From Desulfomicrobium sp. UBA5193 (GTDB lineage Bacteria > Desulfobacterota > Desulfovibrionia > Desulfovibrionales > Desulfomicrobiaceae), in NCBI GenBank assembly GCA_002412965.1, contig DHWB01000002.1:138242-202241 (forward strand): DNA of 64,000 nucleotides. The letters are read 5' to 3'. A program made the position numbers and the translations under genes. Under the pieces are notes generated by a model. It saw only the letters and a program-made list of their open reading frames with translations. It was not told the DNA's origin and ran no database searches. Shown piece after piece: positions 42,049 through 50,542 of the stretch. Each line of letters starts with the position of its first letter. Positions within the stretch are counted from its first letter, which is position 1.

Positions 42049-43296
42049 ATGAAAAATACCACTCGCTCTTTCAGGCTGGTGTGCTCCACGGACCAGATCA
42101 AGGACGTGGAAGCCCTGCTTCAGGCCGAAGGTTTCCGGTTCGAACCGGAGCCGTTCTTTTCCCTGGCCCGGACCCTGACCGCCGAGCCCATGCCGCTCGG
42201 CCGCAGCATCGCGGCCCGCTTCGGCTATATCTACATTCAGGACAAGTCCTCCATGCTCCCGCCCCTGGCCCTGGCGCCGAAGCCGGGCGAGAGGGTGCTC
42301 GACCTGTGCGCCAGCCCCGGCAGCAAGACCGGCATCCTCTCCCATCTGGTCGGGCCCACTGGTCTGGTTTTAGCCAACGAACCCAGTCCCGACCGCCTGG
42401 CCACCCTGCGGGTCAACATGCGCCACCTGGGCTGCGTCAACGTCGCCACCTGCAAGTATGAGGGGCAGACCCTGCCCCTTGAAAACGACACGTGGCCGCT
42501 CATCCTGCTCGACGCTCCCTGCAGCGGCTGGGGCACGGTGAACAAAAACCCCAAGGCCGCCCAGATGTGGGCCGGAGACAAGACGGCCCCTCTTGAAGGC
42601 CTGCAGCGCGAATTGCTGGCAAAAGCAGCCGAACTGCTTGCCCCTGGCGGACGTCTTCTTTATTCGACCTGCACCACCAACGAGCGCGAGAATGAGGATC
42701 AGATCCGTTTCGCCATGGAGCATCTGGGCCTTGCGCCAACCCCCCTGCCTGAATTTTCCGGCTTCAGCTTTGCCCCGTCCCTGCCGGGATGCCTGCTGGT
42801 GGACGGAGAGGTCAGCTCCGCGCAGGGGTTTTTCCTGGCGGCGCTTTGCAAACCGGGACAAAAAGCCGAGCAGACGCTCGCGCTCAAGGCGGAGCTGCCC
42901 GGCGAACATGTGTCGAGGCATGAATTTCTTGCCCGAACCGGACTGGACACGAGCTGGTTGCCGGAGCACAGTTTTCTGCGCGTGGGCGGACGCATCTATC
43001 TCATTCTGGAACAGGCGGCGCGGACGCTGCCGGCCGGACTGCGCTGGCAGGCCTTTGCCATAGGCAAGGCGGCGGGGGACTCCATCCTGGCCGATGCGAC
43101 GTTGCGCATGTTCGTCCCGCCGAAGCCAGACGGGGAAAGCCTGGTCCTGGACGACGCGCAGACGATTCACGGCCTCTTGGCCGGACAAAGCCTGCCCTGG
43201 CACGGCCCCGAAAAACGCCGGGCATTCTACTACAGTGGACTTCCCTTGGGTTTTTTGACGATCAAAGGCAATCGGTGCCTGTGGTCGGATCGATAA
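42049..43296 (+). CDS. NOL1/NOP2/Sun-type RNA cytosine-C5 methyltransferase
   Basis: A 415-residue RsmB/RsmF-type enzyme. SAM motif I is LDLCASPGSKTGILSHL, and the two functional cysteines are Cys158 in LDAPCSGWG and Cys208 in YSTCTTNERENEDQ. The C-terminal 130 residues form a separate RNA-binding-like domain (GRIYLILEQAA, RAFYYSGLPLGFLTIKG) seen in RsmF-like proteins, so it is not simple RsmB. The ATG at 42049 lacks a strong ribosome site; a TTG at 42022 is an alternative. The aldolase gene follows after 18 bases. Confidence 0.88.
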   Translation: MKNTTRSFRLVCSTDQIKDVEALLQAEGFRFEPEPFFSLARTLTAEPMPLGRSIAARFGYIYIQDKSSMLPPLALAPKPGERVLDLCASPGSKTGILSHLVGPTGLVLANEPSPDRLATLRVNMRHLGCVNVATCKYEGQTLPLENDTWPLILLDAPCSGWGTVNKNPKAAQMWAGDKTAPLEGLQRELLAKAAELLAPGGRLLYSTCTTNERENEDQIRFAMEHLGLAPTPLPEFSGFSFAPSLPGCLLVDGEVSSAQGFFLAALCKPGQKAEQTLALKAELPGEHVSRHEFLARTGLDTSWLPEHSFLRVGGRIYLILEQAARTLPAGLRWQAFAIGKAAGDSILADATLRMFVPPKPDGESLVLDDAQTIHGLLAGQSLPWHGPEKRRAFYYSGLPLGFLTIKGNRCLWSDR

Positions 43297-43314
43297 CGAA
43301 AACAGGAGCGCTTC

Positions 43315-44076
43315 ATGATCGGATACCTGCGCAAGGCGGCCCGTCTCTTTCATCCGGGGTCCAAGCGGACCATAATCCTGCCCCTGGATCACGGCCTTTC
43401 GGAAGGCAACATCCCTGGTCTGGAAGATCTGGGCAGCTTCCTGCGGAGCGTGAACCATCTGCCCACGCAGGGCGTCATCCTGCACAAAGGCATGGTCATG
43501 GCCCATGCAGGGGAGGTACGCCTCAATCAGTCACTCATCGTGCACCTCTCGGCCGGAACCCGGCACGGCCTGCCCTCCTACAACAAGGCGCTGGTCTGTT
43601 CGGTGCAGGAAGCGCTGCGACTCGGCGCGGACATGGTCTCCATGCACATCAACATCGGCAACGACCTCGAAGACCGCATGCTCTCGGACCTGGGTGCCTG
43701 CGTGGAAGAGGCGCACCAGCTTGGCCTGCCGCTGCTGGCCATGATCTATGCCCGCGGCGGACAGATCGTGAACGAGAACGACCCGTCCCTGGTGGCCCAC
43801 AGCATCCGCATCGGCGCGGAGCTTGGCGCGGACGTGATCAAGGTGCCCTATTGCGGCAACCACCACAGCTTTGCGCGGGCCATTGCCGCCTGCCCCGTGC
43901 CCGTGGTCATCGGCGGCGGACCGCGCAACGTGGAATTCCGCACCTTCCTGCGCACTGTGCGCGAGACACTGGACGCGGGCGTGGCCGGGATGTGCATCGG
44001 ACGCAACATCTTCCAGCAGGAAAATCCGGCCAAGGCCCTGGAAGAGGTCTGCGCCCTGGTCCACGGCAAGGCATAA
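43315..44076 (+). CDS. DhnA-type class I aldolase
   Basis: A 253-residue class I aldolase of the DhnA/FbaB family. The Schiff-base lysine is Lys176 in DVIKVPYCG, the general acid is Tyr145 (MIYARGG) and the N-terminal LPLDHGL (Asp25, His26) is conserved. Homologues include archaeal-type fructose bisphosphate aldolase and ADH synthase, which starts the alternative shikimate pathway used by sulfate reducers and methanogens. No dehydroquinate-synthase-II partner is adjacent, so the exact role is open. It is convergent with the methyltransferase gene, with the two stops abutting. Confidence 0.85.
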   Translation: MIGYLRKAARLFHPGSKRTIILPLDHGLSEGNIPGLEDLGSFLRSVNHLPTQGVILHKGMVMAHAGEVRLNQSLIVHLSAGTRHGLPSYNKALVCSVQEALRLGADMVSMHINIGNDLEDRMLSDLGACVEEAHQLGLPLLAMIYARGGQIVNENDPSLVAHSIRIGAELGADVIKVPYCGNHHSFARAIAACPVPVVIGGGPRNVEFRTFLRTVRETLDAGVAGMCIGRNIFQQENPAKALEEVCALVHGKA

Positions 44077-44802
44077 TCAGGTTGTCGGTTCGGTGTTCCA
44101 GGCCATGAGCGGAGTCTGGGCGCGGGGGGCGGTCAGGTCGATGCGCACCGCCGCGACGGCTCCCATCCACGGAAAAACGGGGATGCTGTTCAGATGACGG
44201 ATGATCGGAGCGGGGCTCCAGGTGCAGGGCGGGCCAAGGAGGATGGATCTGGCGGTCATGTCGCCGGGAGAAAGATTTTTTTGGATCAATCCGCGCATTT
44301 GGGGCCAAGTGAACCAGTGCGCTTTTGCCAGGGATGATTTTTTCCCGGAAAGCCGCACGGACAATCCATAAAACGACGAACGGTTCAAAAAGGTGATCAG
44401 AACGCCCTTGCGGGCAACCCGCGCCGCCTCGCGCAGCACCAGGCCGGGGTCGTCCACGAACTCGAGCACCGTCATGAGGGACGCGTAGTCGAACTCTCGG
44501 TCCTCGAAAGGCAGGTCCTCCGCGCTCCCCAGATGCAGATCCGCCCTGTGGCCGATCTTCTCCCGAGCCCTGGCCAGCATGTCGGGGCTCTTGTCCATGC
44601 CCGTCAGGTCGAATCCGCAGGACCAGAAAAATTCCAGAAAAACTCCCGTGCCGCAGCCTATATCCAGCAGTTTTTGCTTGCGACGTGGCCAGGGCGCAAT
44701 GACGCCCTGCAGCAGTTTTTCCTCCTGCCGCAGGGCAAAGCCGCCCGTTCGACTCTTGGCCCACTGGTCATAGCGGACGGCGCTTTCCTGGTTCCAGGGC
44801 AT
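44077..44802 (-). CDS. SAM-dependent methyltransferase (UbiE/type 11-like)
   Basis: A 241-residue class I methyltransferase. Motif I is LLDIGCGTGVFLEFF (about 45-60), then DLTGMDKSPDMLARA, LGSAEDLPFEDREFDYASL and a C-terminal substrate region. The start ATG overlaps the ilvD stop as ATGA. The substrate is unknown; the fold is shared by quinone, lipid and small-molecule methyltransferases. It closes a tight run of genes from nrdJ. Confidence 0.85.
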   Translation of the reverse strand: MPWNQESAVRYDQWAKSRTGGFALRQEEKLLQGVIAPWPRRKQKLLDIGCGTGVFLEFFWSCGFDLTGMDKSPDMLARAREKIGHRADLHLGSAEDLPFEDREFDYASLMTVLEFVDDPGLVLREAARVARKGVLITFLNRSSFYGLSVRLSGKKSSLAKAHWFTWPQMRGLIQKNLSPGDMTARSILLGPPCTWSPAPIIRHLNSIPVFPWMGAVAAVRIDLTAPRAQTPLMAWNTEPTT

Positions 44803-46472
44803 CAGATTTTGGTCACCGCGCCCTTTGCCGCAGACGAAGCCATACGGCTGTAGCGGCGCAGAATGGAAGAGCGGATCTCCTTGGGATAAGGCTTCCAGTT
44901 CTGACGGCGTTTTTCCAGCTCCGCCTCGTCGACGAGAAGTTCCAGGCTCCGCGCCGGAATGTCGATCTTGATGCGATCCCCTTCCTCGACCAGACCGATA
45001 AGTCCGCCTTCGGCCGCCTCCGGGCTGATGTGCCCGATGGCCGCCCCGCGCGTTCCGCCGCTGAAGCGCCCATCCGTCAGCAAAGCCACCTCTCCGCCCA
45101 GGCCAAGGCCAGAGATCGCCGAGGTGGGGGTCAGCATCTCGCGCATGCCGGGCCCGCCCACCGGGCCTTCGTTGCGGATGACGATCACGTCCCCGGCTTT
45201 GATTTGGCCGCCCATGATCGCGGTCACGGCCTCTTCCTCGCCCTCGAAGACGCGGGCCGTGCCCGTGCGCTGCATCATCTCGGGCGCCACGGCGGATTGC
45301 TTGACCACTGCGCCGTCCAAGGCCAGATTGCCCTTCAGAATGGCGATGCCGCCTTCCTTGGAGTACGGCTCGGCCACGGTGCGGATAACCTCGGGACGCA
45401 GGATGCGCGGCTGCAGGGCGGCCAGATTCTGGCCCAAGGTCTGGCCGGTCACGGTCATGACATCGAGCTCGATGCGCCCGCTCGCCGCCAGTTCGTTCAT
45501 GACGGCCGGGATGCCGCCCGCCTCGTGCAGATCCGAGATATGGTGCGGCCCGGCCGGGGAAAGGCGGCACAGGTTGGGGGTCTTGCGGCTGATGCGGTCG
45601 AAAATGTCCAGGGTCAGATCTAGCTCGGCCTCGCGGAAGATGGCCGGCAGGTGCAGCACCGTGTTGGTCGAGCAGCCGAGCGCCATGTCCATGGTCACGC
45701 CGTTGGCCACGCTCTTTTCGGTCACGATGTCGCGCGGGCGGATGTTCTTCTCGACCAAGGTCATGACCTGCATCCCGGCGTCCTTGGCCAGGCGGACGCG
45801 CGCGCTGGTCGGGGCGGGGATGGTCCCGTTGCCGGGCAGGGACAGGCCCAGGGCTTCGGACAGGCAGTTCATGGAGTTGGCCGTGAACATGCCGGCGCAG
45901 GACCCGCAACCCGGACAGGCGCACTCTTCCATGCGCGTAAGCTCCGCTTCGGTCATGCTCCCGCTCTTGACCTTGCCCACACCCTCGAAGACCGTGATCA
46001 GGTCGATGGTCTTGCCTTCGAACTTGCCGGGCAGCATGGGCCCTCCGCTGATCATGATGGAGGGGATATTGAGGCGCAGCATGGCCATGAGCATGCCAGG
46101 CACGATCTTGTCGCAATTGGGGATGAAGACGAGGCCATCGAAGGGCACGGCCGTGGCCGAAATCTCAATGGAGTCGGCGATGAGCTCGCGGCTGGGCAGG
46201 CTCATCTTCATGCCCTCGTGGTTCATGGCCAGCCCATCGCACACGCCGATGGTCGGAAACTCCATGGGCGTGCCCCCGGCCATGCGTACGCCGTCCTTCA
46301 CCGCGCGGGCGATGATGTCCAGGTGCATGTGTCCGGGCACGATCTCGTTGGCGGAGTTGACCACGCCGATAAGTGGGCGCCTCATTTCCTCGCGGGTCAT
46401 GCCGAGAGCGAAAAGAAGGGAGCGGTGCGGGGCCTTTTCCAAACCTTTGGTCATTTTATGGCTACGGTTCAT
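44802..46472 (-). CDS. ilvD: Dihydroxy-acid dehydratase
   Basis: A 556-residue IlvD catalysing the last common step of valine and isoleucine synthesis (also leading to leucine and pantothenate). Iron-sulfur ligand cysteines sit in NCDK, CACPGCGSCAGMFTANS and GCSTNTVLHLPA. The C-terminal active-site loop SGGTRGAAIGHISPEA is present. The start at 46472 (MNRSHKMTKGLEKAPHRS) is typical. It lies 18 bases after ftsX with no clear promoter between, so it may be read from the upstream genes. Confidence 0.97.
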   Translation of the reverse strand: MNRSHKMTKGLEKAPHRSLLFALGMTREEMRRPLIGVVNSANEIVPGHMHLDIIARAVKDGVRMAGGTPMEFPTIGVCDGLAMNHEGMKMSLPSRELIADSIEISATAVPFDGLVFIPNCDKIVPGMLMAMLRLNIPSIMISGGPMLPGKFEGKTIDLITVFEGVGKVKSGSMTEAELTRMEECACPGCGSCAGMFTANSMNCLSEALGLSLPGNGTIPAPTSARVRLAKDAGMQVMTLVEKNIRPRDIVTEKSVANGVTMDMALGCSTNTVLHLPAIFREAELDLTLDIFDRISRKTPNLCRLSPAGPHHISDLHEAGGIPAVMNELAASGRIELDVMTVTGQTLGQNLAALQPRILRPEVIRTVAEPYSKEGGIAILKGNLALDGAVVKQSAVAPEMMQRTGTARVFEGEEEAVTAIMGGQIKAGDVIVIRNEGPVGGPGMREMLTPTSAISGLGLGGEVALLTDGRFSGGTRGAAIGHISPEAAEGGLIGLVEEGDRIKIDIPARSLELLVDEAELEKRRQNWKPYPKEIRSSILRRYSRMASSAAKGAVTKI

Positions 46473-46490
46473 GACAATCCTCGAATTGGT

Positions 46491-47363
46491 TTAATTGCGA
46501 ATAGCGACTAGGGAACTTAAGATTCCCACGGCTGATAAAGTTGCGGCAATAGCCAGGCTGTGCGTTGGCGGCAGAAAGGATACGGTGATCCACAACGGCG
46601 GAACATTGAACATGTCCTCGATGCCGTGATGCAGGAGCTTCAAAAGCCCAAGTGCAAGGCCTGCCCCAAGAAGCCCCTGAAAAGCCCCGCCCACGAGTAG
46701 CGGAAACTGGATGTACGCCCGGCTTGCGCCCACGAAACGCAGAATCTCCAGTTCATCCCGCCGCACCAGCAGAGCAAGCTTGATGGTATTTCCGACAACC
46801 AGACCGACCACCGTGAGCAGAAATCCCGTCACCGGCCAGAAGGCCATTCTGGTCAGCCCTACCCAGGAGGTGAGCAGGTCCACATGCAAGGGATTGAAAG
46901 TCACCTTGTCGACCTTGGGCAATGCCTGCAGCCGCTTGACCATGTCCGCGGCCCATTTCTTTCCTTCATCCGCAGGCAGTTCGCATTCGACCAGGGCGGT
47001 CGGCGGCAAGGGGCTTCGGCCCTTCATCCATTCCAGGTCGACGTTCTTTTGAAATGATTCGGCAAGCACCCCGAGCGCCTGATCCGGGGTGTAGGTGCGC
47101 ACGTTGACCACTCCCTCCATGGAGGACAGGGTAGCCCAGATTTCCTTTATTTCCTGCGCCGGGATCTCCTGGTTCCAGTACACTTGGAACTGAACGTTGC
47201 CCTGCCTGCCGCCGATCTGCAGATCAAGATTGTGAACCAGCAGGAGAAAGGCCCCGCCCAGAAAGGAGACGAGGGTGATGGCCGCGATAGTCATGCACAG
47301 GGACCACGGAACTCGAAACAGATCGCGGATTCCTTGCCCGAGAAGTTGAAAAAACACACTCAT
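46491..47363 (-). CDS. ftsX: Cell division protein FtsX
   Basis: A 290-residue FtsX, the membrane partner of FtsE in controlling septal peptidoglycan hydrolysis. The start at 47363 (MSVFFQLLG) follows GGAGG and overlaps the ftsE stop by four bases. Four membrane segments are visible: one at about 22-42, a periplasmic domain to about 170, then three C-terminal segments. The length agrees with the usual 280-310 residues. The FtsX periplasmic domain recruits hydrolase activators. Confidence 0.92.
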   Translation of the reverse strand: MSVFFQLLGQGIRDLFRVPWSLCMTIAAITLVSFLGGAFLLLVHNLDLQIGGRQGNVQFQVYWNQEIPAQEIKEIWATLSSMEGVVNVRTYTPDQALGVLAESFQKNVDLEWMKGRSPLPPTALVECELPADEGKKWAADMVKRLQALPKVDKVTFNPLHVDLLTSWVGLTRMAFWPVTGFLLTVVGLVVGNTIKLALLVRRDELEILRFVGASRAYIQFPLLVGGAFQGLLGAGLALGLLKLLHHGIEDMFNVPPLWITVSFLPPTHSLAIAATLSAVGILSSLVAIRN

Positions 47364-48040
47364 GGCTGGCCTCCGGACTCCACACAACCTTCGCGCATGG
47401 TCCCATCCTCCAGAGTCACAACCCGCGCATTGGCCATGCGCTCCATGATCTCGCGGTTATGGGTGGCTATCATGATGGACGTTCCAAATTTGTGGAATTG
47501 CTGAAAAATATCCATCATGCGCATGGACAGCTCATGGTCCAGATTACCCGTCGGCTCGTCGGCCAGGAGGAGTTTGGGCTTGACGACAACGGCCCTGGCC
47601 ACGGCCACCCGCTGCTGTTCCCCACCCGAAAGCTCCTCGCACAGGGCGCCGGCTTTCTGATCCAGATGAAGACTCCTCAGGACCGCGCGCACCCGCTTTT
47701 CAATGATGTGCCGCGCGATGCCGCGCACTTTTAGAGGCAGGGCCACATTGGCGAATACGGTCTGGTTGGTCATAATCTTGAAATCCTGAAAGACCACACT
47801 CACGTCCCGGCGCAGAAGGTGCTTGCGGCTTTCGGGTAACGTGTTCAGGTCATAACCGGCCACGTCGGCCTTGCCCCGCTGCACGGGCAGCGCGCCGTGC
47901 AGGATGCGCATGAAGGTCGTCTTGCCTGCTCCAGAAGGACCGCAAAGAAAGACGAACTCGCCGGGCTTCATGCAAAAATTGATATCCTTCAAGGCCAGTT
48001 GCCTGCCGAAGGAATAGGATAATTTGGAGATGCTGATCAT
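47360..48040 (-). CDS. ftsE: Cell division ATP-binding protein FtsE
   Basis: A 226-residue ABC ATPase. Walker A is GPSGAGKT (34-41), the Q-loop FQDFKI, the ABC signature LSGGEQQRVAVARA, Walker B LLLADEPTGNLD and the H-loop ATHN are all intact. Its start overlaps the preceding response-regulator stop by four bases, and its stop overlaps ftsX, so the translation of three genes is coupled. FtsEX acts at the division site. Confidence 0.95.
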   Translation of the reverse strand: MISISKLSYSFGRQLALKDINFCMKPGEFVFLCGPSGAGKTTFMRILHGALPVQRGKADVAGYDLNTLPESRKHLLRRDVSVVFQDFKIMTNQTVFANVALPLKVRGIARHIIEKRVRAVLRSLHLDQKAGALCEELSGGEQQRVAVARAVVVKPKLLLADEPTGNLDHELSMRMMDIFQQFHKFGTSIMIATHNREIMERMANARVVTLEDGTMREGCVESGGQP

Positions 48041-49227
48041 GCTTCCTCCCCGATTTTCACAGGCTCATCGTGTTTGGGAACAAGTGTGTTGTTGATCTGT
48101 TCCAGGAGGGACTTGGCTTTGTCAAAACCCGGATCGTTGCCCAGGGCGTGGGTCAAAAGAGCCTTGGCCTTGGGATAGAGTTTGCGGTTCACATAGGCTA
48201 CCGCCGCATTGTAGAGAATCTTGGGATTGTCCGGCTCCTTTGCCAGGGCCGCGCGGTAAATCTCCACGGCCCGGGCCAGTTCGCCCTTGCGACGATAGGC
48301 CACGGCCATGTTGTTCAAGGTATCGCAGGTCAGGGATGAAAATATGTAAGAACCGAAATCGCGCTGCACTTCATCGACCATGTCCATGTCTATGTACGCG
48401 TTCCAGATGTCCTGTTTGATCTGGTCGTTCTTGCGGTCGATGTTGAGTGCGGTCATGAAATTCTTTCTGGCTTCATGCATATCTTCTTTATGCAGATTGA
48501 TGGACCCGCGCAGAATAAAGTATTCTGCATTGTTGGGGCTGATGGAAAGCGCATTGTCCACCGCGCCCAGCGCCTGATCCCATTTTCCCTGCCATGTTTG
48601 CAGCTTGGCCATGGTTTCCCACCCTTTGGAGAAAAGGGTGTTGGAGGACAATATCTCACACAAAATCTCTTCGGCTTTTGTAAAGTCCGAGAGCGTCATC
48701 AGCATGCGGACTTTTTCCAACTGAATCCTTGGCGCCTGAGCTGGATAAAGAAGCTCGAAGCGGCGTAGCAGTTCTTCGGCCCTGGCCTGTTCCCTGGCAG
48801 CGGCCAGATTGTGGATTTCCGTTTTGAGCAGCTCGAAATCCTGTTCGAAACCGCCTTCAAACACCGTGTTCAAGACCTCAGACAAGGCCTTGATAGTCAC
48901 GGGTTTGACCAGATAGCCGGACGCCCCGCCGTCAGAAGCCAGAGCCACGTCCTCGACCTCGGATTTTGAAGTCAGAAAAATGAAGGGGATGTACGGCAAA
49001 TCGGTTCTGGAACGCACGGCCTTGAGCAAGCCGAGCCCGTTCATTTGCGGCATGTTCCAGTCGGAGATGATGAGGCCCGGTGTCTTCTCTTTGATAATTT
49101 CAAGCGCGACAGCTCCGTTTTCGGCTTCCAGAAAACTGCCAAATCCTAGAGCGCGCAGCAGGTTCACTACTGTTTCCCGAGCCGAGAGAATGTCTTCAAC
49201 CACCAAGACGGTGATACTCTTATCCAT
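48037..49227 (-). CDS. CheY-like response regulator fused to TPR repeats
   Basis: A 396-residue protein. The receiver (1-130) has Glu11-Asp12, phospho-acceptor Asp56 in the CheY-type motif SDWNMPQMNG, and Lys in YLVKPV. The rest is about six to seven TPR units (for example AEYFILRGSINLHKEDMHEA and VAYRRKGELARAVEIYRAA), so the output is protein-protein contact rather than DNA binding. The start at 49227 follows GAGGG; the frame stays open further upstream. The gene overlaps the histidine-kinase gene (by 8 bases) and ftsE (by 4). Confidence 0.88.
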   Translation of the reverse strand: MDKSITVLVVEDILSARETVVNLLRALGFGSFLEAENGAVALEIIKEKTPGLIISDWNMPQMNGLGLLKAVRSRTDLPYIPFIFLTSKSEVEDVALASDGGASGYLVKPVTIKALSEVLNTVFEGGFEQDFELLKTEIHNLAAAREQARAEELLRRFELLYPAQAPRIQLEKVRMLMTLSDFTKAEEILCEILSSNTLFSKGWETMAKLQTWQGKWDQALGAVDNALSISPNNAEYFILRGSINLHKEDMHEARKNFMTALNIDRKNDQIKQDIWNAYIDMDMVDEVQRDFGSYIFSSLTCDTLNNMAVAYRRKGELARAVEIYRAALAKEPDNPKILYNAAVAYVNRKLYPKAKALLTHALGNDPGFDKAKSLLEQINNTLVPKHDEPVKIGEEA

Positions 49228-50530
49228 GAAAATTTCCCTCGGGAATGAAAAGAATGACACAAAACCTGCTGCCGTGCGGGAGAACATCCTCCACCCAGAT
49301 TTTGCCTTGGAACATGGTCGCTATCTTGCGGCAGATGAAGAGTCCTATCCCCGTCCCCTTTATTCCGCTTTCAACCGATTTTTGCGTCCGCACGAACTTG
49401 TCGAAAATAGTTTGTTTGTACTTGTCCTCAATGCCCTCGCCATCATCCTCAACCCAGAATTTGAGCACGGTCTGGGTAGGATCGGCTGTTCTGCGCGATT
49501 CCCAGCTGCTCATCCCAATCCTGATCCGCCCATGCTCGGGGGTGTACTTAATGGCGTTGGAAATCAGATTCTGCACCAGATGACCAAGCAGCGCCGGTTC
49601 ACCCAGGACATGAACGTCTATCTCGCACTGATCCTCAATGACAATGCTCTTGTCGCGGGCCAGCGGCATGAGCTCTTCGAGCTGACGGCGCACCAGGGGC
49701 AAAAATGAAACCGGACAGCATACGACTCCGCGCTGCTGACATTCATCGACCTTTGCTACATGCAGGAAATCGTCGATCATCTCCAGAAGCTTGGAGGCAC
49801 CCTTGAACGCCGTCTCGATGATCGGCTTCTGGGAATCGCTTGGACCCAGATAGGAGAGCAGGTCCATGTTGGATATCACGGCCGAGAGCGGGCTCTTGAA
49901 GTCATGGACAACCATCTGCACCAGCTCGGAACGCTCCGTTGAGGCGATGAGCAGCTCCTTTTGCTTGATTTCGAGCTCCTGCGCCAAATCCCGGTACCGC
50001 TCCTTCTCTTTTTCGAGCCGCTCAAGCGCACACAGGCTCTCGATCAGCGGCGTGATCCAGCCCGCGTATTCAAGCAGGGCGGACAAATCCGATTCGCTGA
50101 AGGGTTCGTTTCCTTCTTTGTCCGAGATGTTGATGACCCCGATGACCTGATCCTGATCCGACAGCAGGGGCACGGAAATGAGCGAACTGGTCCTGTATTT
50201 GGCGTTACGGCAGGAAAACCGGGTATCGGTGTTGATATCCCGAATCAGCAGAGGTTTCTTGTGCGTGCAGACATAGCCGGAGATGCTGTCAGGAGACAGG
50301 GGCTGGGTCAGCCCCACAATCTCCTGTCTGGTCGCGGCCACTACTTTAAGCTCGAGCTTGGCCTCGTCATAAAGCATGACCGAGGCCTTGCTACTGCGGG
50401 TTCTCTCCTGGATGAGCATGCCACCGCTGTGCAGTTTTTCCGCCGGACTCATGGATCTGCTGGCCAGAATGGACATCATCCGGCGTAAAAACTGCCCAAG
50501 ATCCGCTTCGATCCCGTTAGGCTGCGGCAT
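49220..50530 (-). CDS. GAF-domain sensor histidine kinase
   Basis: A 436-residue soluble kinase: N-terminal GAF domain (about 25-170), coiled-coil linker (about 168-205), HisKA dimerisation domain with phospho-accepting His209 (VVHDFKSPLSAV) and a C-terminal HATPase_c (NLISNAIKYTPE, DDGEGIEDKYKQ, KGTGIGLFICRK). No membrane segment is visible, so it senses a cytoplasmic signal. Its 3' end overlaps the CheY-TPR gene by eight bases; that protein is the obvious partner. It starts 12 bases after the nrdJ stop. Confidence 0.92.
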   Translation of the reverse strand: MPQPNGIEADLGQFLRRMMSILASRSMSPAEKLHSGGMLIQERTRSSKASVMLYDEAKLELKVVAATRQEIVGLTQPLSPDSISGYVCTHKKPLLIRDINTDTRFSCRNAKYRTSSLISVPLLSDQDQVIGVINISDKEGNEPFSESDLSALLEYAGWITPLIESLCALERLEKEKERYRDLAQELEIKQKELLIASTERSELVQMVVHDFKSPLSAVISNMDLLSYLGPSDSQKPIIETAFKGASKLLEMIDDFLHVAKVDECQQRGVVCCPVSFLPLVRRQLEELMPLARDKSIVIEDQCEIDVHVLGEPALLGHLVQNLISNAIKYTPEHGRIRIGMSSWESRRTADPTQTVLKFWVEDDGEGIEDKYKQTIFDKFVRTQKSVESGIKGTGIGLFICRKIATMFQGKIWVEDVLPHGSRFCVILFIPEGNFHG

Positions 50531-50542
50531 GGTTCAATCCGG

